The position numbers and the translations under genes are program-made. A stretch of 64,000 bases of DNA from Hydractinia symbiolongicarpus (taxonomy: Eukaryota; Cnidaria; Hydrozoa; Anthoathecata; Hydractiniidae), in NCBI RefSeq assembly GCF_029227915.1, contig NC_079888.1:19696001-19760000 (forward strand), read 5' to 3'. How positions within the stretch are numbered: position 1 is the first letter of the stretch; each line of letters begins with the position of its first letter. The notes beneath the pieces were generated by a model, which searched no databases, had not been told where the DNA came from, and saw nothing but the letters and a program-made list of their open reading frames with translations. This document shows, one piece after another, positions 10,701-24,800 of the stretch.

Positions 10701-11549
10701 TTTAGATAAATACGCCATTTTTACTGTGGAACGAATACTAGCCGTTAGCGTGCGCTAAAGAAATGGAGACAGCTTAAGAACTACATTTCATTGACTTTCT
10801 AATGGCATCAATCCTTGTGAGTTACAACGGTTGCCTAACATATTTGTACCAACATGTATTTAGCGATATTTTTCTGACATTACGAGCTTTTGTCGCTTTT
10901 AACAGTGAAACGATTGACTGTGGGACTTAATTGAACTGACTTTGGACTTTGACCTTAGAAATGTGATAATAAGGCAATTGGACTCCAAGAAATAACATTC
11001 TTCTTAATTTGACATGATTGCTGGAACTCAGCGATTACACAGGGCGCTGTGGTAGCGCTTTATTAAAAACTTTAAATAAATAAGTGATTTTTACTGTAGA
11101 ACCAATCCTAGCCGTTAGCGCGCGCTGAAGAAATAGAGACAGTTTCAAAAACTACATTTCATTGACTTTGTAATGGCAACAGCCCTTGTGAGTTACAACA
11201 GTTGCGTCACATATTCATAACAACATGTATTCCGCAATATTTTTCTGACATTACAAGGTTTCATCGCTTTTAACAGTGAAACGATTGACTGTGCGACTTA
11301 ATTGAACTGACTTTGGAATTTGTCCTTATAAATGTAATAAATGAGACAATTGCACTCCAAGAAATAACATTCTTCTTAATTTGACATGATTGCTGGAACT
11401 CAGCGATTACACAGGGCGCTGTGGTAGCGCTTTATTAAAAACTTTAAATAAATAAGTGATTTTTACTGTAGAACCAATCCTAGTCGTTATCGCGCCATGA
11501 AGAAATAGGGACAGTTTCAAAATCTACATTTCATTGAGATCCTAACGGT
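7761..11549. repeat. Satellite, mixed monomers without a clear local higher-order unit
   Basis: About ten monomers of the 372-bp family. I saw no adjacent near-identical multi-monomer unit here. The block with the BamHI-like word gaggatccaa at 9981 is related to those at 12212 and 14072. Nothing other than satellite is seen. Confidence 0.8.
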
Positions 11550-14500
11550 ATCAGTCCGTGTGAGTTACAACGGTTGCGGCACATATTGGTACCAGCATGT
11601 ATTTAGCGATATTTTTCTAACATTACCAGGTTTCATCGCTTTTAACAGTAAAGCGACTGACTGTGGGTCTTAATTCAAGTGACTTTGGACTTTGACCTGA
11701 TAAATGTGATAAATGAGACCATTGCACTCCAAGAAAAAACGTTCTTCTTAATTTGACGTGATTGCTGGAACTCAGCGATTACACTGGGCGCTGTTGTAGC
11801 GCTTTATTGAAAACTTTGTATAAATAAGTCATTTTTACTGTGGAACCAATCTTAGCCGTTAACGCGCGCTGAAGAAATGGAGGTAGTTTCAAAAATTACA
11901 TTTTATTGACTTTCTAACGGTATCAGTCCGTGTGAGTTACAACGGTTGCGCCACATATTCGTACCAAAATGTATTTAGCGATATTTTTCAGACATTACTA
12001 GGTTGCATCGCTTTTAACAGTGAAATGATTGACTGTGGGACTTAATTTAACTGATTTTGGACTTTAACATTATAAATGTGATAAATAACACAATTGGATT
12101 CCCAGAAATAACATTCTTCTTAATTTGACATGATTCCTGGAACTCAAAATTATACTGGGTGCAGTGGTAGCGCTTTATTTAATAATTGAGATAAATAATT
12201 CCTTTTTTACTGAGGATCCAATCCTAGCATTTAGCACGCGCTGAAGAAATAGGGATAGTTTAAAAAACTACATTTCATTGATTTTCTAACGGTATCAATC
12301 CGTTTGAGTTACAACGGTTGCGTCACATATTCGTACCAACATGTATTTAGCGACATTTTTCTGATATTACGAGGTTTCATCGCTTTTAACAGTGAAACGA
12401 TTGACTGTGGGACTTAATTGAACTGAATTTGGACTTTGACCTTATAAATGTGATAAATGAGACAATTGGACTTCAAGAAATAACATTTTTCTTAATTTGA
12501 TATGATTGCTGGAACTCAGCGATTACACAGGGCGCTGTGGTAGCGCTTTATTTGAAAATTTATATAAATTAGTCATTTTTACTGTGGAACCAGTCATAGC
12601 CGTTATCGTGCCATGAAGAAATAGAGACAGTTTCAAAATCTACATTTCATTGAGTTTCTAACGGTATCAGTTCGTGTGAGTTACAACGGTTGCGTCACAT
12701 ATTCGTACCAACATGTATTTAGCGATACTTTTCTGATATTACTAGGTTGCATCGCTTTTGACAGTGAAACGATTGACTGTGGGACTTAATTGAACTGAAT
12801 TTGGACTTTGACCTCATAAATGTGATAAATGAGGCAATTGGACTTCAAGAAATAACATTCTTCTTAATTTGATATGATTGCTGGAACTCAGCGATTACAC
12901 AGGGCGCTGTGGTAGCGCTTTATTAAAAACTTTAAATAAATAAGTGATTTTTACTGTAGAACCAATCCTAGCCGTTATCGCGCCATGAAGAAATAGAGAC
13001 AGTTTCAAAATCTACATTTCATTGAGATCCTAACGGTATCAGTTCGTGTGAGTTACAACGGTTGCACCACATATTCGTACCAACATGTATTTAGCGATAT
13101 TTTTCTGATATTACTAGGTTGCATCGCTTTTGACAGTGAAGCGATTGACTGTGGGACTTAATTGAACTGATTTTGGACTTTTACTTTATAAATGTGATAA
13201 ATGAGAGATTTGGACTCCAAGAAATAACATTCTTCTGAATTTGACGTGATTGCTGGAACTCAGCGATTACCCTGGGCGCTGTGGCAGCGCTTTATTGAAA
13301 ACTTTATATAAAGAAGTCATTTTTACTGTCGAACCAATCCTAGCCGTTAACGCGCGCTAAAGAAATAGAACCAGTTTCAAAAACTACATTTTATTGACTT
13401 TCTAACGGTATCAGTCCGCGTGAGTTACAACGGTTGCGGCACATATTGGTACCAGCATGTATTTAGCGATATTTTTCTAACATTACGAGGTTTCATCGCT
13501 TTTAACAGTGAAGCGACTGACTGTGGGTCTTAATTCAACTGACTTTGGACTTTGACCTGATAAATGTGATAAATGAGACCATTGCACTATAAGAAATAAC
13601 GTTCTTCTTAATTTGACGTGATTGCTGGAACTTAGCGATCACACTGGGCGCTGTTATGGCGCTTTATTGAAAACTCTATATAAAGAAGTCATTTTTACTG
13701 TGGAACCAATCTTAGCCGTTAACGCGCGCTGAAGAAATGGAGGTAGTTTCAAAAATTACATTTTATTGACTTTCTAACGGTATCAGTCCGTGTGAGTTAC
13801 AACGGTTGCGCCACATATTCGTACCAACATGTATTTAGCGATATTTTTCAGACATTACTAGGTTGCATCGCTTTTAACAGTGAAATGATTGACTGTGGGG
13901 CTTAATTTAACTGATTTTGGACTTTAACCTTATAAATGTGATAAATAACACAATTGGATTCCCAGAAATAACATTCTTCTTAATTTGACATGATTCCTGG
14001 AACTCAAAATTATACTGGGTGCAGTGGTAGCGCTTTATTTAATAATTGAGATAAATAATTCCTTTTTTACTGAGGATCCAATCCTAGCATTTAGCACGCG
14101 CTGAAGAAATAGGGATAGTTTAAAAAACTACATTTCATTGATTTTCTAACGGTATCAATCCGTTTGAGTTACAACGGTTGCGTCACATATTCGTACCAAC
14201 ATGTATTTAGCGACATTTCTCTGATATTACGAGGTTTCATCGCTTTTAACAGTGAAACGATTGACTGTGAGACTTAATTGATCTGAATTTGGACTTTGAC
14301 CTTATAAATGTGATAAATGAGACAATTGGACTTCAAGAAATAACATTCTTCTTAATTTGATATGATTGCTGGAACTCAGCGATTACACAGGGCGCTGTGG
14401 TAGCGCTTTTTTTAAAAATTTATATAAATTAGTCATTTTTACTGTGGAACCAATCATAGCCGTTATCGTGCCATGAAGAAATAGAGACAGTTTCAAAATC

Positions 14501-14650
14501 TACATTTCATTGAGTTTCTAACGGTATCAGTTCGTGTGGGTTACAACGGTTGCGTCACATATTCGTACCAACATGTATTTAGCGATACTTTTCTGATATT
14601 ACTAGGTTGCATCGCTTTTGACAGTGAAACGAATGACTGTGGGACTTAAT
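11550..14650. repeat. Satellite, segment of about 1.24 kb repeated at a 5-monomer (1860 bp) spacing
   Basis: Positions about 11550-12790 and 13410-14650 match at an exact offset of 1860 bp. They share rare words such as aagcgactgactgtgggtct and tactgaggatccaatcc (12212 and 14072). A few substitutions separate them (for example near 12423/14283 and 12552/14412), so this duplication is older than that at 49-54 kb. The related monomer at 9981 lies 2231 bp (6 monomers) before 12212. Confidence 0.85.
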
Positions 14651-17600
14651 TCAACTGATTTTGGACTTCAACCTTATAAATGTGATAAATATCACAATTG
14701 AATTCCTAGAAGTAACACTCTTCTTAATTTGACATGATTGCAGGAACTCAGCGATTACACTGGGCGCTGTGGTAGCGCTTTATTTAAAAATTTTAGATAA
14801 ATAAGCCATTTTTACTGTGGAACGAATGCTAGCCGTTAGCGTGCGCTAAAGAAATGGAGACAGCTTAAGAACTACATTTCATTGACTTTCTAATGGCATC
14901 AATCCTTGTGAGTTACAACGGTTGCGTCACATATTCGTAACAACATGTATTCCGCGATATTTTTCTGACATTACAAGGTTTCATCGCTTTTAACAGTGAA
15001 ACGATTGACTGTGAGACTTAATTGAACTGACTTTGGACTTTAATATTATAAGTGTGATAAATGAGACAATTGGACTCCAAGAAATAACATTCTTTTTAAT
15101 TTGACATGATTGCTGGAACCCAGCAATTACTCTGGGTTCTGTGGTAGCGCTTTATTGGAAACTTTATATAAATAAGTCATTTTTACTGTGGAAACAATCC
15201 TAGCTGTTAGTGCGCGCTGAAAAGATAGAGACAGTTTCAAAACTACATTTCATTGACTTTCTAACGGTAAAACTCCGTGTGAGATACAACGGTTGCGCCA
15301 CATATTCGTACCAACATGTATTTAGCGATATTTTCTTGACATTACTCGATTGCATCGCTTTTGACAGTGAAGCGATTGACTGTGAGACTTAATTTAACTG
15401 ATTTTGGACTTCCACCTTATAAATGTGATAAATATGACAATTGAATTCCCAGAAATAACACTCTTCTTAATTTGACATGATTGCAGGAACTCAGCGATTA
15501 CACTGGGCGCTGTTGTAGCGCTTTATTTAAAAATTTAGATAATCAAGCCATTTTTACTGTGGAACGAATGCTAGCCATTAGCGCGCGCTGAAGAAATGGA
15601 GACAGCCTAAAAACTACATTTCATTGACTTTCTAATGGCATCAATCCTTGTGAGTTACAACGGTTGCGTAACATATTTGTACCAACATGTATTTAGCGAT
15701 ATTTTTCTGATATTACGAGGTTTCGTCGCTTTTAACAGTGAAACGATTGACTGTGGGATTAATTGAACTGACTTTGGACTTTGACATTATAAATGTGATA
15801 AATGAGACAATTGGACTCCAAGAAAAAACATTATTCTTAATTTGACATGATTGCTGGAACTCAGCGATTACACTGGGTTCTGTGGTAGCGCTTTATTTAA
15901 AACTTTATATAAATAAGTCATATTTACTGTGGAACCAATCCTAGCCGTTAGCGCGCGCTGAAGAATTAGAGACAGTTTCAAAAGGTATATTTCATTTACT
16001 TTCTAACGGTATCAGTCTGTGAGAGTTACAACGGTTGCGTCACATATTCGTACCAACTTGTACATAGCGATTTTTTTCAGACATTACTAGGTTGCATCGC
16101 TTTTAACAGTGAAACGATTGACTGTGAGACTTAATTGAAGTAATTTCAAACTTTGACCTTATAACTGTGATAAATGAGATAAATGGACACCAAGAAATAA
16201 CATTCTTTGTAATTTGGCATAATTGCTGGAACTCAAAAATTTCACTGACCGCTGTGATAGCGCTTTATTTAGTAATTTAGATAAGTAAGTCATTCTTTAC
16301 CGTGGGACTAGTCTTAGCCGTTAGCGCGCGCTGAAGAAATAGAGACAGTCTGAACAATTACATTTCTTTGACTTTATAACGGTATCAGTTCGTTTGAGTT
16401 CCAGCAGTTGCGTCACATATTCGTACCAATATGTATTCAGCCATATTTTTGAGACAATAATAGGTTGCATCGCTTTTAACAGTAAAGTGATTGACTGTTG
16501 GACTTAATTGAACTGATTTTGGACATTGAGCTTATAAATGTGATAAATGAGACCATTGGACTTCAAGAAATAACATTCTTCTTAATTTGATATGGTTGAT
16601 GGAACTCAGCGATTTCACAGGGCCCTGTGGTAGCGCTTTATTTAAAAAATCATATAAATTATTCATTTTTACTGTGGAACCAATCCTAGCCGTTAGCGTG
16701 CCTTGAAGAGATAGAGACAGTTTCAAACAGTTGGATTCCGAGGATTAACATTTTCCTTAATTTGACATGATCACTGGAAATCAGCGATCACACTTAGCGC
16801 TGTGGTAGCGCTTTAATTAAAAATTTAGATATATAAGTCATTTTTACTGTGAAACCAATCCTAGCCGTTAGTGCACGCTGAATAAATAGAGACAGTTCCA
16901 AAAACTCTATTTCATTGAGTTTTGTAACGGTATCAGTCCGTTCGAGTTACAACGGTTACGCCACATATTTGTACCAACATGTATTCAGCAATATTTTTCT
17001 GACATTACTAGGTTGCATCGCTTTTATTAGTTTAACGATTGACTGTGGGAATTAATTGAACTGATTTTGGATTTTCACCTTATAAATGTGATAAACAACA
17101 CAATTGAATTCAAGGAAATAACACTCTTCTTAGTTTGACATGATTGCTGGATCTCAAAAATTACACTGGGTGCAGTGGCAGCGCTTTATTTAAAAATTTA
17201 GATAAATAAGTCATTTTTACTGTGGAACCAATCCTAGCTGTTAGCACGCGCTGAAGAATTAGAGACAGTTTCATAAGCTATGTTTCATTAACTTTACAAC
17301 GGTATCAGTGCGTTTGAGTTCAAGCGGTTGCGTCACATACTCGTACCAACATGTATTTAGCCATATTTTTAAGACATTAATGGGTTGCATCGCTTTTAAC
17401 GGTAAAGTGATTGACTGTTGGACTTAATTGAATTAATTTTGGACATTGAGCTAATAAATGTGATAAATGAGACAATCTTAATTTGACATGATCACTGGAA
17501 ATCAGCGATCACACTTAGCGCTGTGGTAGCGCTTTAATTAAAAATTTAGATATGTAAGTCATTTTTACTGTGGAACCATTCCTAGCCGTTAACGCACGCA

Positions 17601-19570
17601 GAACAAATAGAGGCAGTTTCAAAAACTGCAATGCAATGACTTTCTAACGGTATCAGTCCTTGTGAGTTACAACGGTTGCGCCACATATTGGTACCAACAT
17701 GTATTTAGCGATATTTTTCTGACATTACGACGTTTTATCGCTTTTAACAGTGAAACGATTGACTGTGGGACTTAATGGAACTAACCATGGGCTTGACCTT
17801 ATAAATGTGATAAAAGAGACAGTTGTACTCCAAGAAATAACATTCTTCTTAATTTGACATGATTGCTGGAACTCAGCAATTGCACTTGGCGCTGTGGTAG
17901 CGCTTTATTTAAAAATTTAGATAAATAAGCCATTTTTTCTGTGGAACGAATGCTACCCGTTAGCGCGCGCTGAAGAAATAGAGACAGCTTCAAAAATTAC
18001 ATTTCATTGACTTTGTAAGGGCAACAGTCCTTGTGAGTTACAACAGTTGCGTCACATATTCGTAACAACATGTATTCCGCGATATTTTTCTGACATTACA
18101 AAGTTTCATCGCTTTTAACAGTGAAACGATTGACTGTGAGACTTAATTGAACTGACTTTGGACTTTGATATTATAAATGTGATAAATGAGACAATTGGAC
18201 TCCAGGAAATAACATTCTTTTTAATTTGACATGATTGCTGGAACCCAGCAATTACTCTGGGTGCTGTGGTAGCGCTTTATTAAAAACTTTATATAAATAA
18301 GTGATTTTTACTGTGGAAACAATCCTAGCTGTTAGTGCGCGCTGAAAAGATAGAGACAGTTTCAAAAATACATTACATTGACTTTCTAACGGTATAATTC
18401 CGTGTGAGATACAACGGTTGCGCCACATATTCGTAACAACATGTATTTAGCGATATTTTCTTGACATTACTCGATTGCGTCGCTTTTAACAGTGAAACGA
18501 TTGACTGTGAAACTTAATTGAAGTAATTTCAAACTTTGACCTTTCAAATGTGATACATGAGACAAATGGACTCCAAGAAATAACATTCTTTGTAATTTGG
18601 CATGATTGCTGGAACTCAGAAATTACACTGACCGCTGTGATAGTGCTTTATTTAGTAATTTAAATAAGTAAGGCATTCTTTACCGTGGGACTAGTCCTAG
18701 CCGTTAGTGCACACTGAATAAATAGAGACAGTTCCAAAAACTACATTTCATTGAGTTTCTAATGGTATCAGTCCGTTCGAGTTACAACGGTTACGCCACA
18801 TATTTGTACCAACATGTATTCAGCAATATTTTTCTGACATTACTAGGTTGCATCGCTTTTATTAGTGAAACGATTGACTGTGGGACTTAATTGAACTGAT
18901 TTTGGATTTTCACCTTATAAATGTGATAAACAACACAATTGAATTCAAGGAAATAACACTCTTCTTAGTTTGACATGATTGCTGGATCTCAAAAGTTACA
19001 CTGGGTGCAGTGGTAGCGCTTTATTGGAAACTTTATATAAATAAGTCATTTTTACTGTGGAACCATTCCTAGCCGTTAACGCACGCAGAACAAATAGAGG
19101 CATTTTCAAAAACTGCATTGCAATGACTTTCTAACGGTATCAGTCCTTGTGAGTTACAACGGTTGCGCCACATATTGGTACCAACATGTATTTAGCGATA
19201 TTTTTTTGACATTACGACGTTTTATCGCTTTTAACAGTGAAACGATTGACTGTGGGACTTAATGGAACTAACCATGGGCTTGACCTTATAAATGTGATAA
19301 AAGAGACAGTTGTACTCCAAGAAATAACATTCTTCTTAATTTGACGTGATTGCTGGAACTCAGCAATTACACTTAGCGCTGTGGTAGCGCTTTATTTAAA
19401 AATTTAGATAAATAAGCCATTTTTACTGTGGAACGAATGCTACCCGTTAGCGCGCGCTGAAGAAATAGAGACAGCTTCAAAAATAACATTTCATTGACTT
19501 TGTAAGGGCAACAGTCCTTGTGAGTTACAACAGTTGCGTCACATATTCGTAACAACATGTATTCCGCGAT
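14651..19570. repeat. Satellite, irregular monomers including shortened ones
   Basis: Monomers here are heterogeneous. One is truncated to 175 bp (16631-16805). Another lacks about 27 bp near 17475, where gacaat runs straight into cttaatttgac. The monomer with cttgtacatagcga at 16057 matches a rare variant at 6761, about 25 monomers upstream. Short open frames in this region are chance frames in the repeat. Confidence 0.8.
16631..16805. repeat. Truncated 175-bp satellite monomer
   Basis: The landmark tagcgcttta lies at 16631 and the next at 16806, a step of 175 instead of 372. The sequence runs from gacagtttcaaa straight to cagttggattcc, so about 197 bp of the monomer interior is missing. 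The same junction is seen at 23474-23648. Confidence 0.9.
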
Positions 19571-21812
19571 ATTGTTCTGACATTACAAGGTTTCATCGCT
19601 TTTAACAGTGAAACGATTGACTGTGAGACTTAATTGAACTGAGTTTGGACTTTGATATTATAAATGTGATAAATGAGACAATTGGACTCCAAGAAATAAC
19701 ATTCTTTTTAATTTGGCATGATTGCTGGAACCCAGCAATTACTCTGGGTGCTGTGGTAGCGCTTTAATAAAAACTTTATATAAATAAGTGATTTTTACTG
19801 TGGAAACAATCCTAGCTGTTAGTGCGCGCTGAAAAGATAGAGACAGTTTCAAAACTACATTTCATTGACTTTCTAACGGTATAATTCCGTGTGAGATACA
19901 ACGGTTGCGCCACATATTCGTACCAACATGTATTTAGCGATATTTTCTTGACATTACTCGATTGCGTCGCTTTTAACAGTGAAACGATTGACTGTGAGAC
20001 TTAATTGAAGTAATTTCAAACTTTGACATTATAAATGTGATAAATGAGACAAATGGACTCCAAGAAATAACATTCTTTGTAATTTGGCATGATTGCTGGA
20101 ACTCAGAAATTACACTGACCGCTGTGATAGTGCTTTATTTAGTAATTTAAATAAGTAAGTCATTCTTTACCGTGGGACTAGTCCTAGCCGTTAGCGCGCG
20201 CTGAAGAAATAGAGACAGTCTGAACAATTACATTTCTTTGACTTTATAACGGTATCAGTTCGTTTGAGTTCCAACAGTTGCGTCACATATTCGTACCAAC
20301 ATGTATTCAGCCATATTTTTGAGACATTAATATGTTGTATCGCTTTTATGAGAGAAACGATGGACTGTGGGACTTAATTGAACTGATTTTGGATATTGAG
20401 CTTGTAAATGTGATAAATGAGACAATTGGACTTCAAGAAATAACATTCTTCTTAATTTGATATGATTGCTGGAACTCAGCGATTTTACAGGCCCCTGTGT
20501 TAGCGCTTTATTTAAAAAATCATATAAATTATTCATTTTTACTGTGGAACCAATCCTAGCCGTTAGTGCACACTGAATAAATAGAGACAGTTCCAAAAAC
20601 TACATTTCATTGAGTTTCTAACGGTATCAGTCCGTTCGAGTTACAACGGTTACGCCACATATTTGTACCAACATGTATTCAGCAATATGTTTCTGACATT
20701 ACAAGGTTTCATCGCTTTTAACAGTGAAACGATTGACTGTGAGACTTAATTGAACTGAGTTTGGACTTTGATATTATAAATGTGATAAATGAGACAATTG
20801 GACTCCAAGAAATAACATTCTTTTTAATTTGGCATGATTGCTGGAACCCAGCAATTACTCTGGGTGCTGTGGTAGCGCTTTAATAAAAACTTTATATAAA
20901 TAAGTGATTTTTACTGTGGAAACAATCCTAGCTGTTAGTGCGCGCTGAAAAGATAGAGACAGTTTCAAAACTACATTTCATTGACTTTCTAACGGTATAA
21001 TTCCGTGTGAGATACAACGGTTGCGCCACATATTCGTACCAACATGTATTTAGCGATATTTTCTTGACATTACTCGATTGCGTCGCTTTTAACAGTGAAA
21101 CGATTGACTGTGAGACTTAATTGAAGTAATTTCAAACTTTGACATTATAAATGTGATAAATGAGACAAATGGACTCCAAGAAATAACATTCTTTGTAATT
21201 TGGCATGATTGCTGGAACTCAGAAATTACACTGACCGCTGTGATAGTGCTTTATTTAGTAATTTAAATAAGTAAGTCATTCTTTACCGTGGGACTAGTCC
21301 TAGCCGTTAGCGCGCGCTGAAGAAATAGAGACAGTCTGAACAATTACATTTCTTTGACTTTATAACGGTATCAGTTCGTTTGAGTTCCAACAGTTGCGTC
21401 ACATATTCGTACCAACATGTATTCAGCCATATTTTTGAGACATTAATATGTTGTATCGCTTTTATGAGAGAAACGATGGACTGTGGGACTTAATTGAACT
21501 GATTTTGGATATTGAGCTTGTAAATGTGATAAATGAGACAATTGGACTTCAAGAAATAACATTCTTCTTAATTTGATATGATTGCTGGAACTCAGCGATT
21601 TCACAGGGCCCTGTGGTAGCGCTTTATTTAAAAAATCATATAAATTATTCATTTTTACTGTGGAACCAATCCTAGCCGTTAGTGCACACTGAATAAATAG
21701 AGACAGTTCCAAAAACTACATTTCATTGAGTTTCTAACGGTATCAGTCCGTTCGAGTTACAACGGTTACGCCACATATTTGTACCAACATGTATTCAGCA
21801 ATATGTTTCTGA
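19570..21812. repeat. Satellite, 3-monomer tandem duplication (1116 bp unit)
   Basis: Positions about 19580-20695 and 20696-21812 are adjacent copies at an offset of 1116 bp, three monomers. Shared rare features include gaactgagtttggac, cattctttaccgtgggacta (20161 and 21277) and tatgttgtatcgcttttatg. They differ at few places, such as ttttacaggcccctg (20484) against ttcacagggccctg (21600). Confidence 0.88.
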
Positions 21813-24800
21813 CATTACTAGGTTGCATCGCTTTTATTAGTGAAACGATTGACTGTGAGACTTAATTGAACTGACTTTGGACTTTGATATTATAAGTGTG
21901 ATAAATGAGACAATTGGACTCCAAGAAATAACATTCTTTTTAATTTGACATGATTGCTGGAACCCAGCAATTACTCTGGGTGCTGTGGTAGCGCTTTATT
22001 GGAAACTTTATATCAATAAGTCATTTTTACTGTGGAACCATTCCTAGCCGTTAACGCACGCAGAACAAATAGAGGCAGTTTCAAAAACAAAATTTCAATG
22101 ACTTTCTAACGGTATCAGCCCTTGTGAGTTACAACGGTTGCGCCACATATTGGTACCAACATGTATTTAGCGATATTTTTCTGATATTACGACGTTTTAT
22201 CGCTTTTAACAGTGAAACGATTGACTGTGGGACTTAATGGAACTAACCATGGGCTTGACCTTATAAATGTGATAAAAGAGACAGTTGTACTCCAAGAAAT
22301 AACATTGTTCTTAATTTGACATGATTGCTGGAACTCAGCAATTACACTTGGCGCTGTGGTAGCGCTTTATTTAAAAATTTAGATAAATAAGCCATTTTTA
22401 CTGTGGAACGAATGCTACCCGTTAGCGCGCGCTGAAGAATTAGAGACAGCTTCAAAAATTACATTTCATTGACTTTGTAAGGGCAACAGTCCTTGTGAGT
22501 TACAACAGTTGCGTCACATATTCGTAACAACATGTATTCCTTGATATTGTTCTGACATTACAAGGTTTCATCGCTTTCAACAGTGAAACGATTGACTGTG
22601 AGACTTAATTGAACTGACTTTGGACTTTGATATTATAAATGTGATAAATGAGACAATTGGACTCCAAGAAATAACATTCTTTTTAATTTGACATGATTGC
22701 TGGAACACAGCAATTACTCTGGGTGCTGTGGTAGCGCTTTGTTAAAAACTTTATAAAAATAAGTGATTTTTACTGTGGAAACAATCCTAGCTGTTAGTGC
22801 GCGCTGAAAAGATAGAGACAGTTTCAAAACTACATTTCATTGACTTTCTAACGGTATAATTCCGTGTGAGAAACAACGGTTGCGCCACATATTCGTACCA
22901 ACATGTATTTAGCGATACTTTCCTGACATTACTCGATTGCGTCGCTTTTAACAGTGAAACGATTAACTGTGGGACTTAATTAAACTGACTTTGGACTTTC
23001 ACCTTATAAATGTTATAAATGAGACAATTGGATTCCAAGAGATAACATTCTTCTTAATCTGACGTAATTGCTGGAGCTCAGCGAATACTCTGGGTGCTGT
23101 GATAGTGCTTTATTTAGAAATTAGACAAATAATTCATTTTTTACTGGGGGCCAATCCTAGCCTTTCGCACGCGCTGAAGAAGTAGGGATAGTTTCAAAAG
23201 CTACATTTCATTGACTTTCTAACGGTATCAGTCCTAGTGAGTTACAACGGTTGCGTCACATACTCGTACCAACATGTATTCAGCCATATTTTTGAGACAT
23301 TAATAGGTTGCATCGCTTTTAACAGTAAAACGATTGACTGGGGGACTTAATTGAACTGACTTTGGACTTTGACCTTATCAATGTGATAAATGAGACAATT
23401 GGACTCCAAGAAATAACATTCTTCTTAATTTGATATGATTGCTGGAACTCAGCGATTTCACTGGGTGCTGTGGTAGCGCTTTATTTAAAACTTTATATAA
23501 ATAAGTCATTTTTACTGCGGAACCAATCCTAGCTGTTAGCGCGCGCTGAAGAATTAGAAACAGTTTCAAACAGTTAGACTCCGAGAATTAACATTCTCCT
23601 GAACTTGACATGATCACTGGAAATCAGCGATTACACTTAGCGCCGTGGTAGCGCTTTAATTAAAAATTTAGATAAATAAGTCATTTTTACTGTGGAACCA
23701 ATCCTAGCCGTAAGTGCACGCTGAATAAATAGAGACAGTTCCAAAAACTACATTTCATTGAGTTTCTAACGGTATCAGCCCGTTCGAGTTAAAACGCTTG
23801 CGCCACATATTCGTATCAACATGTATTCAGCAATATTTTTCTCTGACATTACTAGGTTGCATCGCTTTTATTAGTGAAACGATTGACTGTGGGACTTAAT
23901 TGAACTGATTTTGGACTTTCACCTTATAAATGTGATAAATAACACGATTGAATTCAAAGAAATAACACTCTTCTTAATTTGACATGATTGCTGGATCTCA
24001 AAAATTACACTGGGTGCAGTGATAGTCCTTTATTTAGAAATTTAGATAAATAATTCATTTCTTACTGCGGAAACAATCCTAGGCGTTAGCGCGCGCTGAA
24101 GAAATGGAGACAGTTTTAAAAAGTACATTTCATTGACTTTCTAACTGATTCAGTCCGTGTGAGTTACAACGGTTGCGCCACATACTCGTGTCAACATGTA
24201 TTTAGCGATATTGTTCTGACATTACAAGGTTTCATCGCTTTTAACAGTGAAACGATTGACTGTGGGACTTAATTGAACTGACCTTGGACTTGACCTTATA
24301 AATGTGATAAAAGAGACAGTGGGACTCCAAGAAATAACATTCTTGTTAATTTGACATGATTGCTGGAACTCAGCGATTACACTTGGTGCTGTGGTAGCGC
24401 TTTATTTAAAACTTTATATAAATAAGTCATTTTTACTGTGGAACCAGTCCTAGCCATTAGCGCGCCCTGAAAAAATGGAGACAGTTTTAAAAAGGTACAT
24501 TTCATTGATTTTCTAACGGTTTCAGTCCGTGTGAGTTACAATGGTTGCGCCGTATACTCGTGTCAACATGTATTCAGCGATATTTTTCTGACAGTACGAG
24601 GTTTTATCGCTTTTAACAGTGAAACGATTGACTGTGGGACTTAATTGAACTGATTTTGGTCTTTTACTTTATAAATGGGATAAATGATAGATTTGGACTC
24701 CAAGAAATAACATTCTTCTGACTTTGACGTGATTGCTGGAACTCAGCCATTACACTGGGCGCTGTGGTAGCGCTTTATTGAAACCTTTATATAAATAAGT

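Noticed and set aside
9975-14090. BamHI-like ggatcc words as possible cloning junctions.
   Set aside because: They fall at the same place in related monomers (9981, 12212, 14072 and later ones), so they are a natural variant of the repeat.
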